This document shows positions 16,831 through 25,753 of a stretch of 64,000 bases of DNA, piece by piece. The DNA comes from Comamonadaceae bacterium UBA4962 (GTDB lineage Bacteria > Pseudomonadota > Gammaproteobacteria > Burkholderiales > Burkholderiaceae_C). The position numbers and the translations under genes are program-made. The notes beneath the pieces are model-generated. The model did not search any database. It saw only the letters and a list, made by a program, of their open reading frames with translations, and had not been told where the DNA came from. Where the stretch lies: positions 1-64,000 of the forward strand of contig DHAE01000003.1 of assembly GCA_002397315.1 (NCBI GenBank), in the 5' to 3' direction. Each line of letters opens with the position of its first letter. Positions within the stretch are counted from its first letter, which is position 1.

Positions 16831-18114
16831 ATGCCCATTGCCCCACTCGCGAAGCGCTTCGAAAGCGTGCTTTCGGACCTGTCGCGCTTTCCCTGGCGCA
16901 CGACCGCGCAGACGCTGCGCGAGCGCTTCCGGGAAGACCGCCTGGGCCTGACGGCCAGCAGCCTCACCTTCACCACGCTGCTGGCCCTGGTGCCGTTCTT
17001 CACCGTGGCGCTGGCGATCTTCACCGCGTTCCCCATCTTCGGTGCCCTGCAGACGGGGCTGCAGCGCTGGCTGGTGGACAGCCTGGTGCCCGACAGCATC
17101 TCCCGCCAGGTGCTGGGCTATCTGACGCAGTTCGCGGCCAAGGCGAGCGGGCTGGGCGTGGCGGGCTTCTCGATCCTGCTGGCCACGGCGCTGGCGCTCA
17201 TCCTCACGATCGACCGCACGCTCAACAACATCTGGCGCGTGCCCCGCCTGCGGCCGCTGGGGCAGCGGGTGCTGATCTACTGGGCCGTGATCACGCTCGG
17301 GCCCCTGGTGCTCGCCGCGAGCCTGGCCCTGACCACGTCGGTGGCGTCCAGCGCGTCGCGCGGCCTCGAAGGCGCACTGCCGGACAGTGCCCGGCTGCTG
17401 TTCGATTCCATCGAGTTCCTGTTGCTGGCGGGGGGCACGGCGGCGCTTTACCGCTACGTGCCCAACACGCAGGTGCATTGGCGGCATGCGTGGTCCGGCG
17501 GGGTGTTCGTCTCGGTGGGCATCGAAGTGGCCAAGAAGGTGCTGGGGCTCTACATCGCGTCGGTGCCCACCTATTCGGTGCTGTACGGGGCGTTCGCCAC
17601 GCTGCCCATCCTGCTGGTCTGGATCTACGTGGCGTGGGTGATCGTGCTGCTCGGCGCGGTGGTGGCGGCCTATCTGCCCAGCCTGCTCACCGGGGTCGCG
17701 CGCAACGCCAGCCGGCTGGGATGGAGCTTCCAGATCGCGATCGAGGTGCTGCAGCAACTGCATGCGGCCCGCGGCTCCGTGCGGCGCGGCCTGCCGGCGG
17801 GCGAGCTGGCCCAGGCGCTGCGCGTGGACGTGCTGCAGCTGGAGCCGGTGCTGGAGGTGCTGACCGGGCTGGACTGGGTGGTGCAGGTCAACGAGGCCGC
17901 GCACGGGGCGGTGGACGCCGAGGAGCCGCGCTACCTGCTGGTGGCGGACCCCGCCACCACGTCGCTGGAACCCCTGGTGCAGCGGCTGCTGATCGAGCGG
18001 GACGGCAGCCTGGAGCGCTTCTGGGGGAACACCGGCATGGCGGTGTTGAAGCTCGCCGACGTGCTGCCCCGGCCGGGCGGCGAGCCGGCCGTGGCGCTGG
18101 GCTTTTCGGCTTAG
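16831..18114 (+). CDS. YihY/BrkB (UPF0761) family inner-membrane protein
   Basis: The 427-residue product has the YihY architecture: a cytoplasmic start (LSRFPWRTTAQTLRERF), SLTFTTLLALVPFFTVALAI, and six hydrophobic segments up to about residue 280 (including LLVWIYVAWVIVLLGAVVAAY). A soluble C-terminal region of about 150 residues follows (ELAQALRVDVLQLEPVLEVL). The family is often called ribonuclease BN, but that name belongs to another protein; the real role is unknown. Its stop overlaps the stop of the convergent hpnE gene by four bases (18111-18114). Confidence 0.87.
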   Translation: MPIAPLAKRFESVLSDLSRFPWRTTAQTLRERFREDRLGLTASSLTFTTLLALVPFFTVALAIFTAFPIFGALQTGLQRWLVDSLVPDSISRQVLGYLTQFAAKASGLGVAGFSILLATALALILTIDRTLNNIWRVPRLRPLGQRVLIYWAVITLGPLVLAASLALTTSVASSASRGLEGALPDSARLLFDSIEFLLLAGGTAALYRYVPNTQVHWRHAWSGGVFVSVGIEVAKKVLGLYIASVPTYSVLYGAFATLPILLVWIYVAWVIVLLGAVVAAYLPSLLTGVARNASRLGWSFQIAIEVLQQLHAARGSVRRGLPAGELAQALRVDVLQLEPVLEVLTGLDWVVQVNEAAHGAVDAEEPRYLLVADPATTSLEPLVQRLLIERDGSLERFWGNTGMAVLKLADVLPRPGGEPAVALGFSA

Positions 18115-19496
18115 GGCGGCCAGCACCACCCTTCTGCGGGCGTTGCCGCACCGTGCGCCTGACCTCGCGGCAGCGCCCGGCCGGCCGCGGTGCCGGAGAG
18201 CACGGCGCCCTCCAGCGTGGCGGGGTAGGGGCCTTCCACGTAATCGCCGCAGGCCAGCAGCCCCGTGGCGATGGTGGCGCCCGGGCGTGCCAGTGCCGGC
18301 ACACAGGCGAAGGTCGCGCGCTTTTCCACCACCGTCTGCAGGATGCGCACGCCGGGAAGGTCCAACTGGCGTGCCGCCTGCCGTACCACGGCGTCTTCCA
18401 GCGCGGCGCGTTCCCCTTCGAAGGCACTCACGACGAAAGCGAGCTGCCCCACGCCGGAACCGAGACGGCCCCGGTCGAAAACGAACTGCGCCGGGGCATC
18501 CGGGCCGTTGCGCAGGGCCAGCATGGGTGCCGGCAGCGTGGCTGCGCTACTGCCCGCCGAGAGGGCCTGCGCATACACCGTGGCGATGGCCGTGAACCGC
18601 AGGGCCCGGGCCCGTGCGGCCCAGGCCTGCAGCGGGCTGGCGGCGGTGGCAGGAAGCGCCTGCGCGGCGTCCTCCACCAACCGGGCGGCCTCGGTGCTGG
18701 GCGTGGCCAGCACCACGGCGTCGAATGCGTCCCCGTCCACCCGCCACGACGGGGCGGCCTGCGCGCCACGCGCCATGACGGTTTCGAGCCGTTGCACGCG
18801 CCGGCCCGGGTGCACGGCATGCCCGCGCGCGCGCAGCCACGCGGCAGCGGCCTCGGGCCAGAGTGCGCTCAGGTCGCGCCGGGGCAGCAACAGGTTCGAC
18901 CCGCCCCGGCCGCTGAAGAGGCTGTCGCGCAGCACCCGCAGGAACACCGCGCCGCTCGCTTCGGCGCAAGGCGTGTTGAGCGCGGACACGCAGAGCGGAT
19001 CGATGAACTCGCGCAGCAGCCGCTCGGGCAGCCCCGTGCAGAGGTCCGCCACGGTGGCATGGGGATCGCACCGGAAGCCGCCGAGCCGCCAGCGTGCCGC
19101 ACGCGCCAGCAGCGCGGTGCGCTCGCGCACGCTCCAGCCCCGCGCGCTGGCGATACCCCACAGGGCATCCCAGGGCGGCGGAGCGTCGGGAAAACGCAGC
19201 CCCGAGCCGCCCGGGAACGTGAGCGCGAGCGGCATGCGCAGCAGCGCCTCGTCCGGGTCGATGCCCACCAGCCGCATGAGCCGCAGGCATTCCGCGTAGG
19301 CACCGATGAGGATGTGCTGTCCGTTGTCGAGGCGGGTGGAGGCGTCGGCTCCAGCGCCCGGCGCAAGGGCACGCGCGCGTCCACCGAGCATGCGCGCGGT
19401 TTCGAGCACCGAAACGGTGTGCCCCGCCTGCGCCGCGGCAATGGCGGCCGCGAGCCCGGCCCAGCCCGCTCCGATGACGGCCACGCGCATGGGCAT
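18111..19496 (-). CDS. hpnE: Hydroxysqualene dehydroxylase HpnE
   Basis: HpnE reduces hydroxysqualene to squalene, the third step of the HpnD-HpnC-HpnE route. The 461-residue protein begins MPMRVAVIGAGWAGLAAAIA, a Rossmann FAD motif, followed by VSVLETARMLGGRARAL and the amine-oxidase-type segment RLDNGQHILIGAY. The C-terminal end (IATGLLACGDYVEGPYPAT) closes the FAD site as in carotenoid desaturase relatives. Starts at 19496 or 19490 are equally possible. It is 79 bases downstream of hpnD, whereas hpnC is 12 kb away in this window. Confidence 0.88.
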   Translation of the reverse strand: MPMRVAVIGAGWAGLAAAIAAAQAGHTVSVLETARMLGGRARALAPGAGADASTRLDNGQHILIGAYAECLRLMRLVGIDPDEALLRMPLALTFPGGSGLRFPDAPPPWDALWGIASARGWSVRERTALLARAARWRLGGFRCDPHATVADLCTGLPERLLREFIDPLCVSALNTPCAEASGAVFLRVLRDSLFSGRGGSNLLLPRRDLSALWPEAAAAWLRARGHAVHPGRRVQRLETVMARGAQAAPSWRVDGDAFDAVVLATPSTEAARLVEDAAQALPATAASPLQAWAARARALRFTAIATVYAQALSAGSSAATLPAPMLALRNGPDAPAQFVFDRGRLGSGVGQLAFVVSAFEGERAALEDAVVRQAARQLDLPGVRILQTVVEKRATFACVPALARPGATIATGLLACGDYVEGPYPATLEGAVLSGTAAGRALPRGQAHGAATPAEGWCWPP

Positions 19497-19575
19497 CAAA
19501 CGCGTGCGCAAGGAGGAAGAGGGCAGGCCCGGCCCAGCGCGCAGGCGGCGATGCCGGACCGCAGGCAGAAAGCCA

Positions 19576-20418
19576 TCACATCCGCCCGAGGGCCTGCATC
19601 TTCCAGGCCAGCCACAGCTTGCGCAGCGGCGTGAGCGCGATGCGTTGGTGCAGCACCTGGAATTGGTCACGCTCGATCTCGCGCAGCAGCGTGCGGTAGA
19701 TGCTCGCCATCATCAGGCCCGGCTTCTGCGCACGCCGCTGTTCGGGCGGCAGGAGCGCGAACGCCTTGTCGTAGAGGCCGTGGGCGCGCTCGGCCTGGAA
19801 GCGCATGAGCGCGGTGAAGCGGTCCGAGTACTGGCGCTTGGTGATCTCGTGGGCCTTCACGTCGAACTGCTGCAGCTCCGACACGGGCAGGTAGATGCGG
19901 CCCATCATCGCGTCTTCGCCCACGTCGCGGATGATGTTGGTGAGCTGGAAGGCGAGGCCCAGTGTGTGGGCGTACTGCACCGTGCGCTCGTCCACCGGCC
20001 CGAAGATCCGCGCCGCCACTTCGCCGACCACGCCGGCCACCAGATGGCAGTACCGGGAGAGGCCGGCGAAATCCAGGTAGCGGGTCTGCTCCAGGTCCAT
20101 CTGGCAGCCGTCGATCACCGCCTGCAGGTGGCGCTCCTCGATGCCGTAGGTGGCGGTGTGCGGCATCAGTGCCTGCAGGACGGGGTGCGACGGGGGCTGG
20201 CCGGCGAACGCGCGGGCCACTTCGGCCTGCCACCAGGCCAGCTTGGTGCGGGCCACGCCGGCATCGGACACCTCGTCCACCACGTCGTCCACTTCGCGGC
20301 AGAACGCGTAGAACGCCGTGATCGCGGCGCGCCGGGCGGGCGGCAGGAACAGGAAGGCGTAGTAGAAGCTGCTGCCGGACGCCGCGGCTTTTTGTTGGAC
20401 GTACTGTTCCGGTGTCAT
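19576..20418 (-). CDS. hpnD: Presqualene diphosphate synthase HpnD
   Basis: HpnD joins two farnesyl diphosphates to presqualene diphosphate. The 280-residue protein shows both Asp-rich motifs of trans-isoprenyl head-to-head synthases: AFCREVDDVVDE (about residues 40-51) and LTNIIRDVGEDAMMGRIYLP (about 160-180), plus YCHLVAGVVG. I chose ATG 20418 (MTPEQYVQQKAA); an in-frame ATG at 20436 would add six residues. It precedes hpnE in one unit. The product pathway leads to squalene and probably hopanoids, although no cyclase (shc) lies in the window. Confidence 0.9.
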   Translation of the reverse strand: MTPEQYVQQKAAASGSSFYYAFLFLPPARRAAITAFYAFCREVDDVVDEVSDAGVARTKLAWWQAEVARAFAGQPPSHPVLQALMPHTATYGIEERHLQAVIDGCQMDLEQTRYLDFAGLSRYCHLVAGVVGEVAARIFGPVDERTVQYAHTLGLAFQLTNIIRDVGEDAMMGRIYLPVSELQQFDVKAHEITKRQYSDRFTALMRFQAERAHGLYDKAFALLPPEQRRAQKPGLMMASIYRTLLREIERDQFQVLHQRIALTPLRKLWLAWKMQALGRM

Positions 20419-20535
20419 GGCGGGGGATTGTCCCATGCGGGAGACGATGGACCTGGCCGCGGCCCGCAGGAAATGCGGGCTCGCGCAAGGCGAGGGGAGA
20501 GCGATACAGACGCCGGCACGAATCGACCGGGCAAC

Positions 20536-20560
20536 AAAAAAGGCCCCGGAGGGCCTTTTT
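20536..20560 (-). terminator. Terminator of the tRNA block
   Basis: AAAAAGGCCC-CGGA-GGGCCTTTTT forms a perfect hairpin with U-tracts in both directions. On the minus strand it lies about 35 bases past the 3' end of the last tRNA-Gly. Confidence 0.8.
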
Positions 20561-20592
20561 GTGTTGAACAGCGCATGTGCGTGTTCAGGAAT

Positions 20593-20668
20593 TGGAGCGG
20601 GAAAAGAGTCTCGAACTCTCGACCTCAACCTTGGCAAGGTTGCGCTCTACCAACTGAGCTATTCCCGC
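20593..20668 (-). tRNA. glyT: tRNA-Gly(GCC), copy 1
   Basis: The minus strand folds as a 76-nt tRNA: acceptor GCGGGAA paired with TTCCCGC, D arm GCTCAGTTGGTAGAGC, anticodon loop TTGCCAA (anticodon GCC), T arm with GTTCGAGAC, encoded CCA. It is identical to the copy at 20908-20983. A -10-like TACAAT (minus strand) lies about 40 bases upstream, within the gap to tRNA-Cys, so it may have its own promoter. Confidence 0.96.
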
Positions 20669-20778
20669 GTTTGCTGTTGATTCGTTGCCTCGTCAACAGA
20701 CTTGAATTGTAGCACCAATTTTTGGCGCTTTTGCCAAGTGGCCTGTCACCCCGTGGTGCGCAAGCCGCTTTCAGTACT

Positions 20779-20852
20779 TGGAGGCGCGGGCCGGAGTCGA
20801 ACCGACCTACACGGATTTGCAATCCGGTGCATAACCGCTTTGCTACCGCGCC
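20779..20852 (-). tRNA. cysT: tRNA-Cys(GCA)
   Basis: The 74-nt minus-strand sequence has acceptor GGCGCGG paired with CCGCGCC, anticodon loop ATTGCAAAT centre (GCA), T loop GTTCGACTC and encoded CCA. It lies between the two tRNA-Gly copies, a common Gly-Cys arrangement. Confidence 0.96.
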
Positions 20853-20870
20853 GAAGATGCTTTCCTTGGC

Positions 20871-20900
20871 AAAAAGGGGAAGCGGTGGCTTCCCCTTTTT
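20871..20900. terminator. Hairpin between tRNA-Gly copy 2 and tRNA-Cys
   Basis: AAAAAGGGGAAGC and GCTTCCCCTTTTT form a 13-bp stem with a four-base loop. On the minus strand it looks like a rho-independent terminator just after tRNA-Gly copy 2; it could also be a processing signal in a longer tRNA precursor. Confidence 0.7.
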
Positions 20901-20907
20901 TGGAGTC

Positions 20908-20983
20908 TGGAGCGGGAAAAGAGTCTCGAACTCTCGACCTCAACCTTGGCAAGGTTGCGCTCTACCAACTGAGCTATTCCCGC
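20908..20983 (-). tRNA. glyT: tRNA-Gly(GCC), copy 2
   Basis: It is identical over 76 nt to the copy at 20593-20668, including the encoded CCA and the GCC anticodon. It is the promoter-proximal member of the minus-strand block. Confidence 0.96.
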
Positions 20984-21030
20984 ATTTACCGAAGCCTTGC
21001 ATTCTACAACGTTTGGCGTCGATGGGATGA

Positions 21031-21059
21031 ATTGTAGCGCACTTTTTGGGCGATTCCCA
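21031..21059 (-). promoter_or_regulatory. Sigma-70-type promoter of the tRNA block
   Basis: On the minus strand TTGGGA (-35, 21059-21054) and TACAAT (-10, 21036-21031) are 17 bases apart, and transcription would start about 40 bases before tRNA-Gly copy 2. The same GCTACAATTC core recurs upstream of tRNA-Gly copy 1. Confidence 0.6.
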
Positions 21060-21079
21060 AAAAATTCGACATCAAGACA

Positions 21080-23506
21080 TCAATGTTTCACGGAGCCCGC
21101 AGCGGCCGCCGCCTCGCGGCTTTCGCGCGCGGACACCGATGCAGCGATCTCCTCTTCGGTGAGGGCGATCGGCTTGCGCTCCAGCGCCACCTCGAGCACC
21201 TTGTCGATCCACTTGACGGGCACGATCTCCAGGCCGCTCTTCACGTTGTCCGGAATCTCCTGCAGGTCCTTCACGTTCTCTTCGGGAATCAGCACCGTCT
21301 TGATGCCGCCCCGCAGCGCCGCGAGCAGTTTTTCCTTCAGGCCGCCGATGGCGGTGACTTCGCCGCGCAGGGTGATCTCGCCGGTCATCGCGACGTCGCC
21401 GCGCACCGGGATGCCGGTGAGCGCGGAGACGAAGGCCGTGGTCATCGCGGCACCCGCGCTCGGGCCGTCCTTCGGCGTGGCGCCGTCCGGCACGTGGACG
21501 TGGATGTCGCGCTTCTCGAACGCCTCGTCCTTGATGCCCAGGCGGTGGGCGCGGCTGCGCACCACGGTGCGGGCGGCTTCCACGGATTCCTTCATCACGT
21601 CGCCGAGCGAACCCGTGCGCGTGATGACGCCCTTGCCGGGCATGGCCGCCGCTTCGATGGTGAGCAGGTCGCCACCGACCTCGGTCCAGGCGAGGCCGAC
21701 CACCTGGCCGACCTGGTTCTGCTGCTCGGCGCGGCCATAGGTGTGCTTGCGCACGCCCAGATACTCGGCCAGGTTGTCCGCCGTGACCACCACCTGGGGC
21801 TCCAGCTTCTTGAGCTGCAGGCCCTTGACCACCTTGCGGCAGATCTTGGAGAGTTCGCGCTCCAGCGAGCGCACGCCGGCCTCGCGGGTGTAGTAGCGGA
21901 TCACGTCGCGCACGGCGCTTTCCTCGACCCGCAGTTCCTCGTCCTTCACGCCGTTGTTCACCATCTGCTTGGGCAGCAGGTACTTGATGGCGATGTTGGC
22001 CTTCTCGTCCTCGGTGTAGCCGGACAGGCGGATCACTTCCATCCGGTCCAGCAGGGCCGGGGGGATGTTCATGGAGTTGGACGTGGCGACGAACATGACG
22101 TCGCTGAGGTCGAAGTCGACTTCCACGTAGTGGTCGCCGAACTTGTGGTTCTGCTCCGGGTCGAGCACCTCGAGCAGCGCGCTGGACGGGTCGCCGCGGA
22201 AGTCCGTGCCCAGCTTGTCGATCTCGTCGAGCAGGAAGAGCGGATTGCGCGTGCCCACCTTGTTGAGGCTCTGCAGCACCTTGCCCGGCATCGCGCCGAT
22301 GTAGGTGCGGCGGTGTCCGCGGATCTCCGCCTCGTCGCGCATGCCGCCGAGCGCCATGCGCACGTACTTGCGGCCGGTCGCCTTGGCGATCGACTGCCCC
22401 AGCGAGGTCTTGCCGACGCCCGGGGGGCCGACGAGGCACAGGATGGGAGCCTTCACCTTGTCCACACGCTGCTGCACCGCGAGGTATTCGAGGATGCGGT
22501 CCTTGACCTTGTCGAGGCCGTAATGGTCTTCGTTGAGCACTTCCTCGGCATTGGCGAGGTCGTGCTTGATCTTGGTGCGCTTGCTCCACGGCAGGCCCGT
22601 GAGCACTTCGATGTAGTTGCGCACGACGGTGGCTTCCGCCGACATCGGCGACATGAGTTTGAGCTTCTTGAGCTCGCCCTCGGCCTTCTTGCGCGCGTCG
22701 GCCGGCATCTTGGCGGCCTTGATCTTCTTCTCGATCTCCTCGATGTCCGCGCCTTCCTCGCCTTCGCCCAGTTCCTTCTGGATGGCCTTGACCTGCTCGT
22801 TCAGGTAGAAGTCGCGCTGGTTCTTCTCCATCTGCCGCTTCACGCGGCCGCGGATCTTCTTGTCGACGTTGAGGATGTCGACTTCGCGGTCGAGCTGCTC
22901 GAAGAGGTTCTCGAGCCGTTCCTTGACGTCCGCCAGGTCCAGCACCGCCTGCTTGTTCTCGAGCTTGAGCGGCAGGTGGGCGGCGATCGTGTCGGCCAGG
23001 CGGCCTGGATCGTCGATGCTGGCGATCGAGGTGAGGATCTCGGGCGGGATCTTCTTGTTCAGCTTGACGTACTGGTCGAACTGCTGCATCACGGCGCGGC
23101 GCAGCGCCTCGATCTCGCTGGGCTTGTGGTCGCCGTCCGCAGGCGGCACGGGTGTCACCGTGGAGGTGAAATGCGTCTCGTGGTCTTCGATCGAGGCGAC
23201 CCGCGCGCGCTGCTGGCCTTCGACGAGCACCTTCACGGTGCCGTCGGGCAGCTTGAGCATCTGCAGGATGGTGGACACGCAGCCGACGTCGAACATGTCG
23301 GAGACGAGCGGCTCGTCTTTCGCGGCCGTCTTCTGGGCGACCAGCATGATGCGGCGATCCGCTTCCATGGCCAGCTCCAGGGCCTTGATGCTCTTGGGGC
23401 GGCCCACGAACAGCGGAATCACCATGTGGGGGAACACCACCACGTCGCGCAGCGGCAACAGGGGCAGATCGATCGGTGTGTCTGGCAGGGGGGTATGTCC
23501 GGACAT
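21080..23506 (-). CDS. lon: ATP-dependent endopeptidase Lon
   Basis: Lon degrades misfolded and regulatory proteins in the cytoplasm. The 808-residue protein has the N-terminal LON domain (LPLLPLRDVVVFPHMVIPLF), an AAA+ module with Walker A GPPGVGKTSLG (about residue 360), and the protease domain with the catalytic Ser in KDGPSAGAAM (about 685) and Lys in GGLKEKLLAALR (about 728). The start at 23506 is supported by AAGGA eight bases upstream; an in-frame ATG further upstream is less likely. It is the last gene of the tig-clpP-clpX-lon series, with a 145-base gap to clpX. Confidence 0.98.
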   Translation of the reverse strand: MSGHTPLPDTPIDLPLLPLRDVVVFPHMVIPLFVGRPKSIKALELAMEADRRIMLVAQKTAAKDEPLVSDMFDVGCVSTILQMLKLPDGTVKVLVEGQQRARVASIEDHETHFTSTVTPVPPADGDHKPSEIEALRRAVMQQFDQYVKLNKKIPPEILTSIASIDDPGRLADTIAAHLPLKLENKQAVLDLADVKERLENLFEQLDREVDILNVDKKIRGRVKRQMEKNQRDFYLNEQVKAIQKELGEGEEGADIEEIEKKIKAAKMPADARKKAEGELKKLKLMSPMSAEATVVRNYIEVLTGLPWSKRTKIKHDLANAEEVLNEDHYGLDKVKDRILEYLAVQQRVDKVKAPILCLVGPPGVGKTSLGQSIAKATGRKYVRMALGGMRDEAEIRGHRRTYIGAMPGKVLQSLNKVGTRNPLFLLDEIDKLGTDFRGDPSSALLEVLDPEQNHKFGDHYVEVDFDLSDVMFVATSNSMNIPPALLDRMEVIRLSGYTEDEKANIAIKYLLPKQMVNNGVKDEELRVEESAVRDVIRYYTREAGVRSLERELSKICRKVVKGLQLKKLEPQVVVTADNLAEYLGVRKHTYGRAEQQNQVGQVVGLAWTEVGGDLLTIEAAAMPGKGVITRTGSLGDVMKESVEAARTVVRSRAHRLGIKDEAFEKRDIHVHVPDGATPKDGPSAGAAMTTAFVSALTGIPVRGDVAMTGEITLRGEVTAIGGLKEKLLAALRGGIKTVLIPEENVKDLQEIPDNVKSGLEIVPVKWIDKVLEVALERKPIALTEEEIAASVSARESREAAAAAGSVKH

Positions 23507-23651
23507 GGGAATCCTTGTGAAGCTGGGTGGAATATGGTCCACCCGCCGATATTTTCAACCCGCGGCACGCCTCGCCGGCCGCCGCGGTCCTGGCAGGCCC
23601 ACCGGGCCCACCGTCGCAGGAAAGTGCCCTTACCGGAAACGCACGGCCGGG

Positions 23652-24917
23652 TTACGCCTTCTTCGCGGCTTCCCGGTACACGAGCAGGGGCGCCTTGTTT
23701 TCTTCGATCGTGGACTCGTCCACCACGACCTTTTCCACGTTGCTGGTGTTGGGCAGGTCGAACATGGTGCCGATCAGGGATTGCTCCAGGATCGACCGCA
23801 GGCCGCGGGCGCCGGTCTTGCGGGCCAGCGCCTTGCGGGCGATCGCCTTGAGCGCCGCCTGCCGGATCTCCAGCTCGACGCCTTCCATGGCCAGCAGCTT
23901 GCTGTACTGCTTGACGAGCGCGTTCTTGGGCTCGGTGAGGATCTGCACCAGGGCGTCCTCGCTGAGTTCTGCGAGCGCGGTGACCACCGGCATCCGGCCG
24001 ACCAGCTCGGGAATCAGGCCGAACTTGATCAGGTCCTCGGGTTCGATCTCGGTGAACACCTCGGTCAGCGAGCGCTGCTTCTTGCTCTTGACCGCCGCGC
24101 CGAACCCGATGCCGGAGGCCTCGGTACGGTTCTCGATGACCTTCTCCAGGCCGGCGAAGGCGCCGCCGCAGATGAACAGGATGTTGGTCGTGTCGATCTG
24201 CAGGAAGTCCTGGTTCGGATGCTTGCGCCCGCCCTGCGGCGGCACACTGGCCATCGTGCCTTCGATGAGCTTGAGCAGGGCCTGCTGCACGCCTTCGCCC
24301 GAAACGTCGCGCGTGATCGAGGGGTTGTCGGACTTGCGGGAGATCTTGTCGATCTCGTCGATGTAGACGATGCCGCGCTGGGCGCGCTCCACCTCGTAGT
24401 TGCAGCTCTGCAGCAGCTTCTGGACGATGTTCTCGACGTCCTCGCCGACATAGCCCGCTTCCGTGAGCGTGGTGGCGTCGGCCATCACGAACGGCACGTC
24501 GAGCATGCGCGCGAGGGTCTGCGCGAGCAGGGTCTTGCCCGAGCCAGTGGGCCCGATCAGCAGGATGTTGCTCTTGGAGAGCTCGACCTCGTCCTTGCCC
24601 GCCTTGTCCTTGTGGCGCAACCGCTTGTAGTGGTTGTAGACGGCCACGGCCAGCGTGCGCTTGGCGACCTCCTGCCCGATCACGTAGTTGTCGAGGTTGG
24701 CCTTGATCTCGGAGGGCGTGGGCAGATCGCCACGGGAGTCGCGCGCCCCTTCGGCGGCGGGAAGCTCGTCGCGGATGATTTCATTGCAGAGATCGATGCA
24801 CTCGTCGCAGATGAATACCGACGGGCCAGCGATCAGTTTCTTGACCTCGTGCTGGCTCTTGCCGCAGAAGGAGCAATAAAGGGTTTTTTCGCTGGAAGAG
24901 CCTTTTTTCTCGGCCAT
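23652..24917 (-). CDS. clpX: ATP-dependent Clp protease ATP-binding subunit ClpX
   Basis: ClpX unfolds tagged substrates and feeds them to ClpP. The 421 residues start with a zinc-binding domain (Cys15, Cys18, Cys37, Cys40), followed by the AAA+ domain with Walker A GPTGSGKTLLAQ (about residue 120), Walker B IVYIDEIDKI, the pore-loop GYVGEDVE and the ClpP-docking IGFGA-type loop (ASGIGFGAAV). All key elements are intact. A hairpin terminator lies between clpP and clpX, so clpX transcription may be partly separate. Confidence 0.98.
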   Translation of the reverse strand: MAEKKGSSSEKTLYCSFCGKSQHEVKKLIAGPSVFICDECIDLCNEIIRDELPAAEGARDSRGDLPTPSEIKANLDNYVIGQEVAKRTLAVAVYNHYKRLRHKDKAGKDEVELSKSNILLIGPTGSGKTLLAQTLARMLDVPFVMADATTLTEAGYVGEDVENIVQKLLQSCNYEVERAQRGIVYIDEIDKISRKSDNPSITRDVSGEGVQQALLKLIEGTMASVPPQGGRKHPNQDFLQIDTTNILFICGGAFAGLEKVIENRTEASGIGFGAAVKSKKQRSLTEVFTEIEPEDLIKFGLIPELVGRMPVVTALAELSEDALVQILTEPKNALVKQYSKLLAMEGVELEIRQAALKAIARKALARKTGARGLRSILEQSLIGTMFDLPNTSNVEKVVVDESTIEENKAPLLVYREAAKKA

Positions 24918-24967
24918 GGGGGCATTGCCTCGTGTTGCAGGACGTTGCAGGGATGATAACGAAATGG

Positions 24968-25004
24968 AAAACGGCGCCTTGCCGGAGGGAGCCGGCAGGC
25001 GCCG
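24968..25004 (-). terminator. Terminator or attenuator between clpP and clpX
   Basis: On the minus strand the arms CGGCGCCTGCCGG and CCGGCAAGGCGCCG form a strong hairpin (one bulge) followed by TTTTCC. It lies about 25 bases after the clpP stop and 50 bases before clpX, and may reduce read-through into clpX. Confidence 0.65.
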
Positions 25005-25026
25005 CCGGAGGCAACGCCGCCTCGGG

Positions 25027-25635
25027 TCAGGGCCGCTGGGCGACGACCTGGTCGACGAGGCCGTATTCCTTGGCCTCGTCGGCGGTGAGGAAGTAGTCGC
25101 GCTCGGTGTCCGCCTTGACCTTGTCGAGCGGCTGTCCGGTGCGCTCGGCCAGGATGCGGTTCATCTGGTCCTTGGTGCGCAGGATGTCGCGGGCATGGAT
25201 CTCGATGTCCGTGGCCTGGCCGCGGGCGCCGCCGAGCACCTGGTGGATCATGATCTTCGAGTTGGGCAGCGAGAAGCGCTTGCCCTTGGCACCGGCCGCC
25301 AGCAGGAAGGCGCCCATGCTGGCCGCGAAGCCCAGGCACATGGTGGACACGTCCGGCTTGATGAACTGCATCGTGTCGTAGATGGCCATGCCCGCCGTGA
25401 CGCTGCCGCCCGGGGAGTTGATGTAGAACGAGATGTCCTTGTCGGGGTTCTCGCTCTCGAGGAACAGCAGCTGCGCCACCACGAGGTTCGCCGTCTGGTC
25501 GTTCACTTCGCCGATCAGGAACACGATGCGTTCCTTGAGCAGGCGTGAGTAGATGTCGTAGGACCGCTCGCCGCGGCCCGACTGCTCGATGACCATGGGG
25601 ATCATGCCCAGGGCCTGGGTTTCCAGTGCGCTCAT
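25027..25635 (-). CDS. clpP: ATP-dependent Clp protease proteolytic subunit ClpP
   Basis: ClpP is the serine protease chamber partnered with ClpX. The 202-residue product carries the catalytic Ser in CLGFAASMGAFLLAAG (about residue 106), His in MIHQVLGG (about 131) and Asp in ERDYFLTADEAKEYGLVD. I chose the ATG at 25635 because GGAG lies eight bases upstream of it; a longer in-frame reading exists but lacks a ribosome site. It follows tig by 118 bases, a gap holding a strong GC-rich hairpin. Confidence 0.97.
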   Translation of the reverse strand: MSALETQALGMIPMVIEQSGRGERSYDIYSRLLKERIVFLIGEVNDQTANLVVAQLLFLESENPDKDISFYINSPGGSVTAGMAIYDTMQFIKPDVSTMCLGFAASMGAFLLAAGAKGKRFSLPNSKIMIHQVLGGARGQATDIEIHARDILRTKDQMNRILAERTGQPLDKVKADTERDYFLTADEAKEYGLVDQVVAQRP

Positions 25636-25753
25636 TTTTTCTCCAGTCATGCAGGTACTGTACCGAGAAATGAATTGGGGCCTGTGCTCGCCAGCACAAG
25701 CCCCACATGGACGGGAGGCCGGCGCGCCGAAAAAGGCGGCCGGCACCGGGGCA

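Noticed and set aside
20593..20983. The repeated 76-bp sequence, considered as a direct repeat flanking a mobile element or a CRISPR-like unit
   Set aside because: Both copies are complete tRNA-Gly genes in a normal tRNA block. No spacer-repeat array or integrase is present; I found no CRISPR array in the window.
25677..25704. Hairpin GGGGC-TGTGCT/AGCACA-GCCCC between tig and clpP, considered as a terminator
   Set aside because: It lacks a U-tract on the minus strand, so it may be an mRNA structure but is not called as a terminator.
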